From positions 1 to 10,822 of the forward strand of contig DAOWHJ010000031.1 of assembly GCA_030641485.1 (NCBI GenBank): a DNA stretch of 10,822 nucleotides, in the 5' to 3' direction. This DNA comes from Pseudomonadota bacterium (GTDB lineage Bacteria > Desulfobacterota > Anaeroferrophillalia > Anaeroferrophillales > Tharpellaceae). Below the pieces are notes generated by a model. The model searched no databases and had not been told where the DNA came from. It worked only from the letters and a program-made list of their open reading frames with translations. Below are positions 1-7,924 of this stretch, one piece after another. Each line of letters begins with the position of its first letter. The stretch's first letter is position 1. Position numbers and translations under genes: made by a program.

Positions 1-452
1 AGAAGCCATGCTGCGGCAGGAATGGGAACATTATTAGTTTCAATGCCTGCACAAGAAAAGGTAAATGATGTTGCAGAACATCCTGCATCACATCCAGTGT
101 TCACGTTAAATGCAACTGTAGCAGTATCACCAACAATGGTTACATCTCCTGCAACACAGCCGGGAGCAGTAGCATTAGCAGGTCCAACTCCTAACCACAT
201 CGTATCTCCTGCATAAACTGATGTGAAATCAAAATGAGGAGCATTTGCAAGATTTATTTCGCTCCAAGTGCCTGAGTTAAACTTAACAAAAAGACTGCAA
301 CCACCAGTTATGGTAACAATATTAGTCGTAACGTTTGAAGGACTAGTAAAAATAAAACTGACGGGGTTCATAGTCCCCGCACTCGCCTTCTCAACCCCAA
401 CTCCCCACACCAACATCATCGCAACTACCATCACCACTAAAATCTTCTTCAT
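1..452 (-). CDS. Exported VPLPA/PEP-CTERM-like protein, 3' end beyond window
   Basis: Reading the minus strand from ATG 452 gives 150 uninterrupted codons that run off the left edge without a stop. Residues 1-25 form a signal peptide: MKK, a hydrophobic stretch (about 4-20), then the signal-peptidase site ASA (23-25). The mature part is rich in Thr, Val, Asn and Gly, beta-sandwich-like, with five Cys (52, 99, 121, 125, 134). The last visible residues, VPIPAAAWL (142-150), match the opening of the VPLPA/PEP-CTERM sorting signal, which normally continues into a short membrane helix and a basic tail. Such proteins are exported by Sec, then recognised and cut by an exosortase and displayed at or released from the surface; they often accompany exopolysaccharide loci. 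A GAGGGG ribosome site (459-464) lies 6 bases before the ATG. It is downstream of uvrB but separated by 228 bases, so probably a separate unit. The ligand or structural role cannot be told. The sorting class is inferred from only the first nine motif residues. Confidence 0.8.
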   Translation of the reverse strand, partial: MKKILVVMVVAMMLVWGVGVEKASAGTMNPVSFIFTSPSNVTTNIVTITGGCSLFVKFNSGTWSEINLANAPHFDFTSVYAGDTMWLGVGPANATAPGCVAGDVTIVGDTATVAFNVNTGCDAGCSATSFTFSCAGIETNNVPIPAAAWL

Positions 453-680
453 TCTCTTCCCCTCAACCACAGTGTTAAAAACTAAAAACTAAAATAGAAT
501 AAATCCCAAAAATAAAAATCAACCTTCATTCATTGTCTACTATATACTATATACCCGAGTTTCAGAACCGTGTAAATAGCACGATAGTATGAAAAAAGGA
601 TGAATTTGGGCTGGTAGAGTATTAAAAAAGGCTTAATTTACAGATTTTTCAACGATTCTCGACCATCCGGCAGAGGGGGT
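453..680. other. AT-rich spacer between uvrB and the VPLPA-CTERM gene
   Basis: No gene was found on either strand. The part next to the exported-protein gene is strongly AT-rich and holds short tandem repeats: two TAAAAAC-type units near 475-490 and two exact TATATAC heptamers at 541-554. The promoter of the minus-strand exported protein should lie here, and the TATA-rich heptamers could supply a -10 box, but no convincing -35/-10 pair was found. No strong hairpin followed by a T-run was seen downstream of the uvrB stop. Confidence 0.6.
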
Positions 681-2687
681 TTAGGCCAGGACAATTTTGC
701 GTTGGAGGGCGGTTATGCGGTCGCGGAGTTCGGCGGCGTGTTCGAAATTTAACTCTTTGGCGGCTTTTGTCATCTCTTTCTCCCACTTGCGCAGGGCTCG
801 ATCACAGGCTCTAGTCCCTTTAGAAAGTAATTCTTCTAAACCTACCTCAGGCTTGGCTTGATCTGATTTAATCTCGGCATCACTGCCATATTCAACTTCA
901 ATCGATTCCTGAACCCGACGAACAATACTTTGTGGAGTGATTTGATACTCTAAATTGTGGGCCAGCTGTTTTTTGCGGCGGCGCTCCATCTCGGCAATTG
1001 CGCTTGCCATTGAGCCGGTAACTTTGTCAGCGTAAAAGATAACTTTACTGTTAAGGTTCCGGGCGGCCCGACCTGAAGTCTGAATCAGGGAGCGATGTGA
1101 GCGCAAAAAACCCTCTTTATCAGCGTCAAGAATCGCAACCAGGGCGACTTCGGGAATATCGAGACCCTCACGCAGCAAGTTGATACCGACCAGGATATCG
1201 AAACTGCCGAGGCGTAATTGGCGAATCAATTCAACCCGCTCCAAGGTGTCAATATCGGAGTGTAAATAACGGACCTTAAAATCAAGTTCTCGTAAAAATT
1301 GACTCAGATCTTCAGCCATTCTCTTGGTCAAGGTGGTAACTAAAGCGCGGGCACCGGCGGCCACGGTCTCGCGGAGGCGGGCGACAATATCATCAACCTG
1401 ATTTTGGGCCGGACGAATCTCAATTTCGGGATCGATCAGCCCGGTCGGCCGGATAACCTGCTCGACAACCTGTTCGGCGACCTCAAGTTCATAGTCGCCT
1501 GGAGTTGCGGAAACATAGATGGTCTGGCCGCTGCGTTGGTCGAACTCCTCTCTTCGCAGAGGTCGGTTATCAAGAGCTGAAGGGAGTCTGAAACCGTGTT
1601 CAACCAAGGTTGTTTTACGTGAACGATCACCTTTATACATACCTCCGATCTGAGGTACAGTAACGTGACTTTCGTCGATAACGATCAGGTGATTACGTGG
1701 TAAATAGTCCATTAAGGTCGGGGGCGCGTCACCTGCCATCCGCCCGGTAAGATGACGTGAATAGTTTTCGATACCCTGACAAAAACCCATCTGCTCGATC
1801 ATCTCGAGATCAAACATCGTTCGTTGTTCAAGGCGCTGGGCCTCAAGTAGGCGGCCAGTGTTTCTAAACTCGACCAGGCGATCATCAAGTTCACCTTGAA
1901 TTGCCTTAAAAGCGCGTTTACGTTCAGCTTCCGGGGTAACGTAATGACTTGCCGGATAGACTGTGAATTTGGTCAGTTTTTGCAATTGATTGCTGGTTAA
2001 GGGGTCGATCAGGGAGAGTTCTTCAAGTTCATCGCCGTAAAATTCGAGCCGGACGGCACTCTCCTCCATATTAGCAGGGAAGATATCGACAATTTCACCC
2101 CGAACCCGAAAAGTTCCACGATGAAAGTCATAATCGTTACGTGAGTATTGAATATCAACCAAGCGGCGGATAATCTGGTCACGAGTCAAATCACCGCGTT
2201 CAGGTTCCAGGTATAAAAGCATCCCCTGGTAGGCTTCCGGCGAACCCAGACCGTAAATACAGGAGACACTGGCAACAATAATCACATCGTCACGCTCTAA
2301 AAGTGAAACTGTGGCCGCATGGCGCAGTTTATCGACTTGATCATTAATTGCAGAATCTTTTTCGATGAAGGTATCAGTGGTCGGAATATAGGCTTCAGGC
2401 TGGAAGTAATCGTAGTAACTAACAAAATATTCGACCCGATTTTCAGGGAAGAAATCCTTAAACTCCTGATAAAGCTGGGCGGCCAAGGTCTTATTCGGAG
2501 CAATCACCAGGGTTGTACGCTGAACCTCAGCAATCACCTGAGCTAAGGTGAAAGTTTTACCCGAACCTGTAACCCCGAGAAGAACTTGTTTATGCAGACC
2601 ACGATTAATCCCGTCAGTTAATTTTGCAATTGCCTGGGGTTGATCACCCTGCGGGGTAAATGGAGCTGAAATTTTGAATGTCGACAT
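681..2687 (-). CDS. uvrB: UvrABC excinuclease subunit B
   Basis: UvrB is the damage-verifying helicase-like subunit of nucleotide excision repair in the cytoplasm. It is loaded by UvrA, opens DNA at the lesion and recruits UvrC for dual incision. The 668 residues match the usual family length (about 660-680). Visible motifs are Walker A GVTGSGKT (38-45), the Tyr-rich beta-hairpin region YYDYFQPEAY (91-100) that probes the lesion, the Walker B box DESH (338-341), a YVSATPG helicase motif (391-397), motif VI around QTSGRAARN (536-544), and a C-terminal UVR coiled-coil motif (about 630-665) for UvrC contact. Motif VI has Ser538 where the families I recall have Ile (QTIGRAARN). The start, ATG 2687, gives the standard N terminus. 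It follows the prfC stop by 12 bases with no clear Shine-Dalgarno, suggesting translation coupled to prfC. The gene ends in TAA. Confidence 0.98.
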   Translation of the reverse strand: MSTFKISAPFTPQGDQPQAIAKLTDGINRGLHKQVLLGVTGSGKTFTLAQVIAEVQRTTLVIAPNKTLAAQLYQEFKDFFPENRVEYFVSYYDYFQPEAYIPTTDTFIEKDSAINDQVDKLRHAATVSLLERDDVIIVASVSCIYGLGSPEAYQGMLLYLEPERGDLTRDQIIRRLVDIQYSRNDYDFHRGTFRVRGEIVDIFPANMEESAVRLEFYGDELEELSLIDPLTSNQLQKLTKFTVYPASHYVTPEAERKRAFKAIQGELDDRLVEFRNTGRLLEAQRLEQRTMFDLEMIEQMGFCQGIENYSRHLTGRMAGDAPPTLMDYLPRNHLIVIDESHVTVPQIGGMYKGDRSRKTTLVEHGFRLPSALDNRPLRREEFDQRSGQTIYVSATPGDYELEVAEQVVEQVIRPTGLIDPEIEIRPAQNQVDDIVARLRETVAAGARALVTTLTKRMAEDLSQFLRELDFKVRYLHSDIDTLERVELIRQLRLGSFDILVGINLLREGLDIPEVALVAILDADKEGFLRSHRSLIQTSGRAARNLNSKVIFYADKVTGSMASAIAEMERRRKKQLAHNLEYQITPQSIVRRVQESIEVEYGSDAEIKSDQAKPEVGLEELLSKGTRACDRALRKWEKEMTKAAKELNFEHAAELRDRITALQRKIVLA

Positions 2688-2699
2688 TAAACAAAAACG

Positions 2700-4286
2700 T
2701 CAATCGTATTCTCGGGTTTTATTAAAGGTAATCTCTGGAAAAAGTTCTATGACCCGTTTCAAGCGCCATTCACTTGGGGCAAGCAGAGTCAGTGAGCCCT
2801 CACCGTCGAGAGCGAGATGACTCTCATTTTTTTTCTTAGACTGTTCAAGCTTGAGATTGTCGTCACACTCAATCCAACGGGCCGCAGCAAAATCGGCCGC
2901 TTCATAGATGGCATCAACCCCGTACTCAGATTTCAACCGAGCCATAGTCACCTCAAACTGAAGTACACCGACCGCCCCAAGAATATAGTCTCCGCCGATA
3001 AACGGGCGAAAAACTTGGACCGCACCCTCTTCCGAAAGCTGAATCAGACCTTTATTAAGTTGCTTGGTTTTAAGCGGGTTTTTTAGTACCACTCGACGAA
3101 AATGTTCCGGGGCAAAACTTGGAATCCCAGTAAACTTGAGTTCCTCTTTGGAGGTAAATGTATCGCCAATTTTAATCGTACCGTGATTATGAATTCCGAT
3201 AATATCGCCGGGCCACGCCTCTTCAACATTGCTGCGGTCCTGAGCCATAAAGATTGTCGCATTGGCAACTGTCACATCTTTTCCCAAACGATGATGACGA
3301 ACCTTCATACCCCGCTTGAATGTACCTGAACAGATCCGAAAAAAAGCGATTCGGTCACGGTGGGCCGGATCCATATTCGCCTGAATCTTAAAAGTAAATC
3401 CGGAAAAAGCACTCTCTTCAGGCTTGACGATACGAGTTTTTGCCGCCCGAGGGCCCGGGGCCGGAGCCAGTTCAACAAAGGCATCCAACATCTCACGAAC
3501 CCCGAAATTATTAATTGCACTACCGAAAAAAACCGGGGTCTGGCTCGCTTTGAGGTACTCTTCAAGCTCAAATGGATTAGCCGCACCCTCCATCAGCTCA
3601 ACATCCTCACGCAGGGTTTCAGCCTGCGCACCTAAAATCTCATCAAGTTTATTATCGGCTAAGTCATCAAGAATAGTTCCTTCCTGCAAATGACTCCCCT
3701 GTCCCGGCGTGAAAAGATGAAGCTTCTGCTTGTAGAGACTGTAGACCCCCTTAAATGAACTCCCCATTCCAATAGGCCAGGAGAGCGGAGAACATTCAAC
3801 CTGGAGTTTATCCTCGATATCAGCCAAAATATCAAGCGGCTCTAAACCATCACGATCCATTTTATTAATAAAGGTTATAATCGGCGTATTGCGCATCCTA
3901 CAGACCTCCATCAATTTCTCGGTCTGCGGTTCCACACCCTTGGCGCTGTCGATAACCATCAAGGCGCTGTCAACTGCAGTCAAAACCCGATAGGTGTCTT
4001 CGGAAAAGTCCTGATGCCCGGGGGTATCGAGCAGGTTTATCTCAAAATCTCGATAATTAAATTTCATCACCGACGAAGTCACAGATATTCCCCGTTCCTG
4101 CTCGATTGACATCCAGTCACTGGTTGCATGGCGTGAAGTTTTACGTGACTTCACCGCTCCCGCCATCTGAATCGCTCCGCCAAACAGGAGAAGTTTCTCA
4201 GTTAAGGTAGTTTTCCCAGCATCGGGATGGCTGATAATCCCAAATGTCCGCCGCTTGAGAATCTCTCTTTCCAGTTTGCTACTCAA
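2700..4286 (-). CDS. prfC: Peptide chain release factor 3 (RF3)
   Basis: RF3 is the translational GTPase that removes RF1/RF2 from the ribosome after peptide release. The 528 residues match the family length. GTPase motifs are in order: G1 HPDAGKTT (20-27), switch I/G2 within RGISVTSS (65-72), G3 DTPGHQD (87-93), G4 NKMD (141-144) and G5 GSA (255-257). The rest fits RF3 domains II and III, including the late GAVGVLQFEV segment (437-446). The start codon is TTG (4286). It is chosen because the resulting N terminus (KLEREILKRRTFGIISHPDAGKTT region) matches RF3 proteins, and an AAGGGA site lies 7 bases upstream; the nearest upstream ATG is out of frame. It is the first gene of a pair with uvrB, 12 bases downstream. 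The long 5' spacer may carry its promoter (see the TTGACA boxes). RF3 rather than EF-G is supported by the length and by the N-terminal sequence. Confidence 0.98.
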   Translation of the reverse strand: MSSKLEREILKRRTFGIISHPDAGKTTLTEKLLLFGGAIQMAGAVKSRKTSRHATSDWMSIEQERGISVTSSVMKFNYRDFEINLLDTPGHQDFSEDTYRVLTAVDSALMVIDSAKGVEPQTEKLMEVCRMRNTPIITFINKMDRDGLEPLDILADIEDKLQVECSPLSWPIGMGSSFKGVYSLYKQKLHLFTPGQGSHLQEGTILDDLADNKLDEILGAQAETLREDVELMEGAANPFELEEYLKASQTPVFFGSAINNFGVREMLDAFVELAPAPGPRAAKTRIVKPEESAFSGFTFKIQANMDPAHRDRIAFFRICSGTFKRGMKVRHHRLGKDVTVANATIFMAQDRSNVEEAWPGDIIGIHNHGTIKIGDTFTSKEELKFTGIPSFAPEHFRRVVLKNPLKTKQLNKGLIQLSEEGAVQVFRPFIGGDYILGAVGVLQFEVTMARLKSEYGVDAIYEAADFAAARWIECDDNLKLEQSKKKNESHLALDGEGSLTLLAPSEWRLKRVIELFPEITFNKTREYD

Positions 4287-4293
4287 TTTTTAT

Positions 4294-4299
4294 TCCCTT
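4294..4299 (-). promoter_or_regulatory. Ribosome binding site deciding the TTG start of prfC
   Basis: The minus strand reads AAGGGA here, 7 bases before TTG 4286. It supports the TTG as the true prfC start, since no in-frame ATG gives an RF3-like N terminus. Confidence 0.6.
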
Positions 4300-4451
4300 C
4301 TGCATCTAACTACCTAACAAGCTTTTAAGTGACTTATCCAAAATACTGAATTTAGAACATTGAACCACACGTTCTCTGTCCTCTAGTGATAAAAAAGGTA
4401 ATGACCTTATAATTTTAACTATTATTCAATTTAATCTATAAAACGCGGCGA

Positions 4452-4480
4452 GCTCTAGCGCTTGGAAGCATATTTGTCAA
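4452..4480 (-). promoter_or_regulatory. Candidate promoter for prfC-uvrB
   Basis: The minus strand has a perfect -35 hexamer TTGACA at 4480-4475, then 17 bases, then TAGAGC at 4457-4452, which matches only three of six bases of the TATAAT box. The -35 and spacing fit sigma-70, but the -10 is poor. The box is part of an inverted repeat, so it could instead be half of a regulator site. Confidence 0.35.
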
Positions 4481-4555
4481 CCTATTTAGTTATTTATGAA
4501 CCTCTTCCAAACTAACACCGCAGCACCGAGCAGTCACAAAATTTGGGTTGACAAA
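4473..4555. repeat. 10-bp inverted repeat with outward TTGACA boxes
   Basis: TTTGTCAACC at 4473-4482 and its exact reverse complement GGTTGACAAA at 4546-4555 flank a 63-bp centre. Each arm contains TTGACA pointing away from the centre, towards prfC on the left and towards the orphan gene on the right. This symmetry fits divergent promoters or a pair of operator half-sites. Confidence 0.55.
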
Positions 4556-4577
4556 GAGTAAGAATTAAAGGTAATTA
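4548..4577 (+). promoter_or_regulatory. Candidate promoter for the orphan small gene
   Basis: A perfect -35 hexamer TTGACA (4548-4553) is followed by an AT-rich stretch. At 17-18 bases the hexamers are GTAATT or TAATTA, both poor -10 boxes. The position, 64 bases or more before the start codon, is reasonable for the small plus-strand gene at 4641. Confidence 0.35.
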
Positions 4578-4640
4578 CGTAGTGTTAACATGAAATTTAT
4601 CCGAAAATGACCAAAACACAACCGATTCAGGAGAAACAAG

Positions 4641-4889
4641 ATGCAGGTGGAAGGAAAAAAGTTACGTAGAGGACTGCTGGTCTACCGAGGCGTTCTTTTT
4701 GATTATATCAATGGCCGCACCTATGGACCCTGTTTCACCATGAAGCAGGAGGCAATTGAGTGGGCTGAAAGAGAGGCTCAGAAAAGTGCTCGCCCAATCG
4801 ATGTCCAGAAATCGGTCATGTGGAACACGTGTGACACTGAAGGGGTGGAACCAGATATTGATGGTTCTAAAAGTGACACCATAATTTAA
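4641..4889 (+). CDS. Small hypothetical protein, 82 aa
   Basis: I do not recognise this protein. It begins at ATG 4641 with a good AGGAG site (4629-4633) 7 bases upstream and ends in TAA. It is the only plus-strand gene in the window. The product is small and soluble-looking, about balanced in charge (roughly 12 Lys/Arg and 13 Asp/Glu). It has a basic N terminus (KKLRR, 6-10), an aromatic segment with YRGVLFDYINGRTYGP (15-30), a probable charged helix (34-50, QEAIEWAEREAQKSA) and an acidic tail (65-79). There are two Cys (31, 64), no signal peptide and no membrane segment. The N-terminal half could form strands followed by a helix. It has its own upstream spacer with a TTGACA box and converges on the glutamate dehydrogenase gene, so it is probably a single-gene unit. 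Nothing in the context indicates a function. The strong ribosome site and non-overlapping position argue that it is real. Confidence 0.7.
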   Translation: MQVEGKKLRRGLLVYRGVLFDYINGRTYGPCFTMKQEAIEWAEREAQKSARPIDVQKSVMWNTCDTEGVEPDIDGSKSDTII

Positions 4890-4890
4890 A

Positions 4891-4915
4891 GGCTCAGACT
4901 CTTTTTCCTAAGGGC
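4891..4915. terminator. Weak bidirectional hairpin between convergent genes
   Basis: GGCTCAG (4891-4897) can pair imperfectly with CTAAGGGCC (4907-4915), with one G-U pair and a two-base bulge. It lies in the 47-bp gap between the convergent stops of the orphan gene and the glutamate dehydrogenase. There is no strong T-run on either side, so a terminator role is only suggested by position. Confidence 0.25.
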
Positions 4916-4936
4916 CTGTAAAATAATAACCTGACC

Positions 4937-7924
4937 CTAAGCAAATTTTCGTTTGACATAAGCTCCAAGCTCACTGCCAAAGTCGCTCCCCCAGTCATCG
5001 TCATAGACCATTCTGGCAGCTAGTTCGGCGGCGACCATAGCCGCCCGATATTTCAACGGCAAGCACTTAGGCAGACGTTTCAGATAACGGGTCTGCTGTA
5101 AAAATCTGGGCATATGGGCTTTCACCACCCGTTGCAAAGGTGCAGTATCAAGAAGCTCTGAATGAGCTTGGAGATAATTAAAAATCTGACCGTAGTTAAG
5201 GTTTATCTCCTGACTTAAAGAGCTGGCGATCATCGTATACGATTGGAGTTCCCCCGCCTGCTGTCGCCGGGTAAAGATCAGTCGCGCTTCATCAGCGGCT
5301 CGTTTTTCCAAAATCTCAAGAACATCCCTGACATACTCATCTTTGTGCCTGATAAATTCTCTTTCGGAAAGCACTAGGTTCGCAATGATCTCATATGATG
5401 ATGAGATCACCCCGCACTTATTGGCTGCGGCATCGCGAATCACAATAATCCCTTGCTCCTGCAATTTTTCCCGTGCTGTTGGGGTAATAAAAGAGTTCGC
5501 TCCTTCAACAATCGCCCGACAGCTTGCCCGGCCATCAACTGCAATAAACTTTTCCCAATTATTAATATCAACCGTCTCAGGTCGCCCCCCGGCCGGAATA
5601 AACAGATCGGCATAAACCGAAAAAATTGCGTTATCAAACTCACCATGAAAGCTATCAGTAGTCACCCACTCCTCATAAACACCATCCGCATTTTTCTGAA
5701 CCCTTTTATAGAGTTCGGCCAACCCCTCTTGACGCCGTTGACGACTTAACAAGAGATAGCCGCCGGGATTCAGTTTCTCAGGGGCAAATGCATCGATATT
5801 ACGCTCCAAAATGAGACGACCAAGCTCGGCATGATCAAGACCTTCAGGATCATAGAGAACTCCGGAACCGGCAACAATCAAAACAATTTTGACCCGAGGT
5901 GAACGCTCGAGAAGAAGTCGCATGGCATTCCCGGCAACGTCACCATTGGGGCCGCCGGTAAGTTTAACGCTGAAACTATCATTACGCATATCAACCCCGA
6001 GTTCAGCCATGGTGATTTCAGCAAAAGTTATCACTCCAAGTGATGTCACGCCGTACTCTTTGTGATTAATACCAACGGCCTTACTGGAGATCACCCCGCT
6101 ACCAAGCAAATAGCCCCGTTTTTGCGACTGTTCCGCAATCAACTCAATCATGACATCATGCATATTCTCATCCGGTCCGAGTTCTATCGGCTCCTCCTCT
6201 GCATAATAATCGACAACCTGCTGATTTTGAGCCCGGCCCTTTTTATCGGTCACATAAAGATCAAAAAAGGCATTGATAAAACCGTACTGAAGTTTATAGA
6301 GGCTCTGGAGCCGGGCGGCACTATCCTTTAAATCACTGACATCATGAACCACCACCATCTTGGAGCCACCCTCATAGATATCCTTATTTTTCAGGTGTTG
6401 AGTGTGGGCTAAAACATAAACCTCGCGGAGCAGACTGGTTGAAGCGGCAAGAAAATCGTCACTGCTGGCACAAGATATTGTTCGCCAACCGCCCCGCGCA
6501 ATATCGGAAAATCCGACATGATATCCAGCTCCGAAACGACCATAGAAAAAGGTTATCCGAAAAGGCTTGGCCCCGGTCGGAAAATCGGCGGTAAATTTAG
6601 CATCAAGCTCTTCAAGATAGGCCGGATCAAGACGAAAAGCTAAAGCATGTTTTTCGGGAACAAAAAAATTACATTTCAGGGTGTAGCGAATCAGTAGAAG
6701 AGCGGTGGCGAAGATCGTCCGCCGCAACTCATCAAAATGACGATGACCAGTATTATAACCTGCAATCAGACTCTCGACTTCGGCTTGCTGACGTTGACTT
6801 TCAGCCTCACGTCCCGTAACTCCAGGCTCAAAACGCGAGCGAAAAAAACGCACCAAGGCCAAAGCAACCTCAGGGCTCACCTGAAATGCGCGCAGGACTT
6901 CATTAAGATCGAAAACATCGGGCTGATTGTGGGCGAGATTGGTATGGCAAAAACTAACCATAGACTTAATCAGAAGCAGCTCTTCCCCACTTGTTAAATC
7001 ACCTAAAACATAGTGATGATAGAGGGCGCCGTTATTAGCCAAAATCTGGGTATTATAGAGCTCGCGTTTGAGACTCTGGTAAAAAGCCGGGCTTAAATTA
7101 CTGCATTTCTCAAGATAGAAGGTGCCTAAAAAATGAGGATTAACCCCAGTCGCTATCTCCAAACAGTAGGCCCGGCTGACATGACCTTTAAGACGATGAA
7201 AAACTTCAAGAACCTGTTCTAAAAAACCATCTCCGGGAGGATTTCCGACCGAAAAGAGAATTCGGGTTTCAGGGTGATCGCAGGCATCGACACCCTCCTC
7301 AACCGTAAAGTAGAGACCATCATGCTTACAACCCTGCTGGTAGAGCCAAAGCAAACGGGCAATGCGTTCCGGCGGTGAAACCGACAAATATTCAAGGTTA
7401 TTGATGGCCAGAAGTTTAAGACCGGAACCTAGTTTGGCAAAATCAAATTCCGGGTAGAGATTACGCAAAGTTTTCTCTACCGTCAACTTGAGCCCCCGAG
7501 GTAGTCTAATATTTTTGGCGTTCCGAACCTTAAGACTGGAAACTTTTTTAAATTCATAGCGTTGAATCTCCAACACAGCGTCACTGCCCGGCAGACTGCT
7601 GTAGGAGTGCGCAATCTCGGCATAGGTTGGTTTTTCACGCAAATTGGTCAATGTCTTATAAATTGATCCGGCCTGACTCAAGCCCGCGACTACCAACATC
7701 TCATCACGATCAGCCAGCAGCAGATGGCGATTCATCCCCAGCGTATCAAGGCCGGCAACCAGCAAATCAATAACATCAGGCTGTTTCTCCATGGTCAGGA
7801 AGAAATAGGGGTTCATATTCGCTTCAAGCCAAAGAAGATTATCATTCTGCCGCTGCCGCAGAAGTTTTAGATTATCATGCAGACGCTGATTAATTTGCTG
7901 CTTAAGTTCTGTGGTGTCAATCAT
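4937..7924 (-). CDS. NAD-dependent glutamate dehydrogenase, large (115-kDa) class
   Basis: The enzyme oxidatively deaminates glutamate to 2-oxoglutarate and ammonia with NAD+, and usually works in glutamate catabolism in the cytoplasm. The 995 residues fit the large GDH class typified by the fungal NAD-GDH of about 115 kDa, not the 450-residue hexameric type. The N-terminal half (1 to about 450) is the long class-specific region. The catalytic part includes ARGGWR (476-481), KNKDIYEGGSK (512-522) with the likely catalytic Lys522, and the catalytic-loop segment TGGPNGDVAGN (656-666). The latter opens the Rossmann-type NAD domain, which continues to VEGAN (806-810) and the helical C terminus. 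The KNKD-x-x-EGGSK pattern is what I recall from fungal NAD-GDH. The ATG overlaps the TGA of the upstream lipase gene (ATGA), with AGGAG (7932-7936) 7 bases before it, so translation is probably coupled. It ends in TAG. The class is confident; cofactor preference is inferred from family. Confidence 0.93.
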   Translation of the reverse strand: MIDTTELKQQINQRLHDNLKLLRQRQNDNLLWLEANMNPYFFLTMEKQPDVIDLLVAGLDTLGMNRHLLLADRDEMLVVAGLSQAGSIYKTLTNLREKPTYAEIAHSYSSLPGSDAVLEIQRYEFKKVSSLKVRNAKNIRLPRGLKLTVEKTLRNLYPEFDFAKLGSGLKLLAINNLEYLSVSPPERIARLLWLYQQGCKHDGLYFTVEEGVDACDHPETRILFSVGNPPGDGFLEQVLEVFHRLKGHVSRAYCLEIATGVNPHFLGTFYLEKCSNLSPAFYQSLKRELYNTQILANNGALYHHYVLGDLTSGEELLLIKSMVSFCHTNLAHNQPDVFDLNEVLRAFQVSPEVALALVRFFRSRFEPGVTGREAESQRQQAEVESLIAGYNTGHRHFDELRRTIFATALLLIRYTLKCNFFVPEKHALAFRLDPAYLEELDAKFTADFPTGAKPFRITFFYGRFGAGYHVGFSDIARGGWRTISCASSDDFLAASTSLLREVYVLAHTQHLKNKDIYEGGSKMVVVHDVSDLKDSAARLQSLYKLQYGFINAFFDLYVTDKKGRAQNQQVVDYYAEEEPIELGPDENMHDVMIELIAEQSQKRGYLLGSGVISSKAVGINHKEYGVTSLGVITFAEITMAELGVDMRNDSFSVKLTGGPNGDVAGNAMRLLLERSPRVKIVLIVAGSGVLYDPEGLDHAELGRLILERNIDAFAPEKLNPGGYLLLSRQRRQEGLAELYKRVQKNADGVYEEWVTTDSFHGEFDNAIFSVYADLFIPAGGRPETVDINNWEKFIAVDGRASCRAIVEGANSFITPTAREKLQEQGIIVIRDAAANKCGVISSSYEIIANLVLSEREFIRHKDEYVRDVLEILEKRAADEARLIFTRRQQAGELQSYTMIASSLSQEINLNYGQIFNYLQAHSELLDTAPLQRVVKAHMPRFLQQTRYLKRLPKCLPLKYRAAMVAAELAARMVYDDDWGSDFGSELGAYVKRKFA

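Larger units (their letters stand above)
4287..4640. other. AT-rich divergent spacer between prfC and the orphan gene
   Basis: This 354-bp region separates the minus-strand prfC from the plus-strand orphan gene. No coding sequence was found in it. It holds a perfect 10-bp inverted repeat (4473-4482 and 4546-4555) whose arms each contain a consensus TTGACA facing outward, a small AAGGT/ACCTT hairpin (4395-4408) and a GAGCTC-centred GC-rich patch near 4445-4462. It probably carries the promoters of both flanking genes. If prfC is transcribed from the left TTGACA, its leader would be roughly 150 bases or more. Confidence 0.6.

Noticed and set aside
22..492. Plus-strand open frames (22-216 and 268-492) in the left region
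   Set aside because: They lie opposite the minus-strand exported protein, which has a signal peptide, ribosome site and sorting motif over the same bases; the plus frames have none.
4395..4408. AAGGT-AATG-ACCTT hairpin with T-run on the minus strand, as a terminator or attenuator before prfC
   Set aside because: The stem is only five pairs, two of them G-C, in AT-rich sequence; this is expected by chance. No leader peptide or alternative pairing was found.
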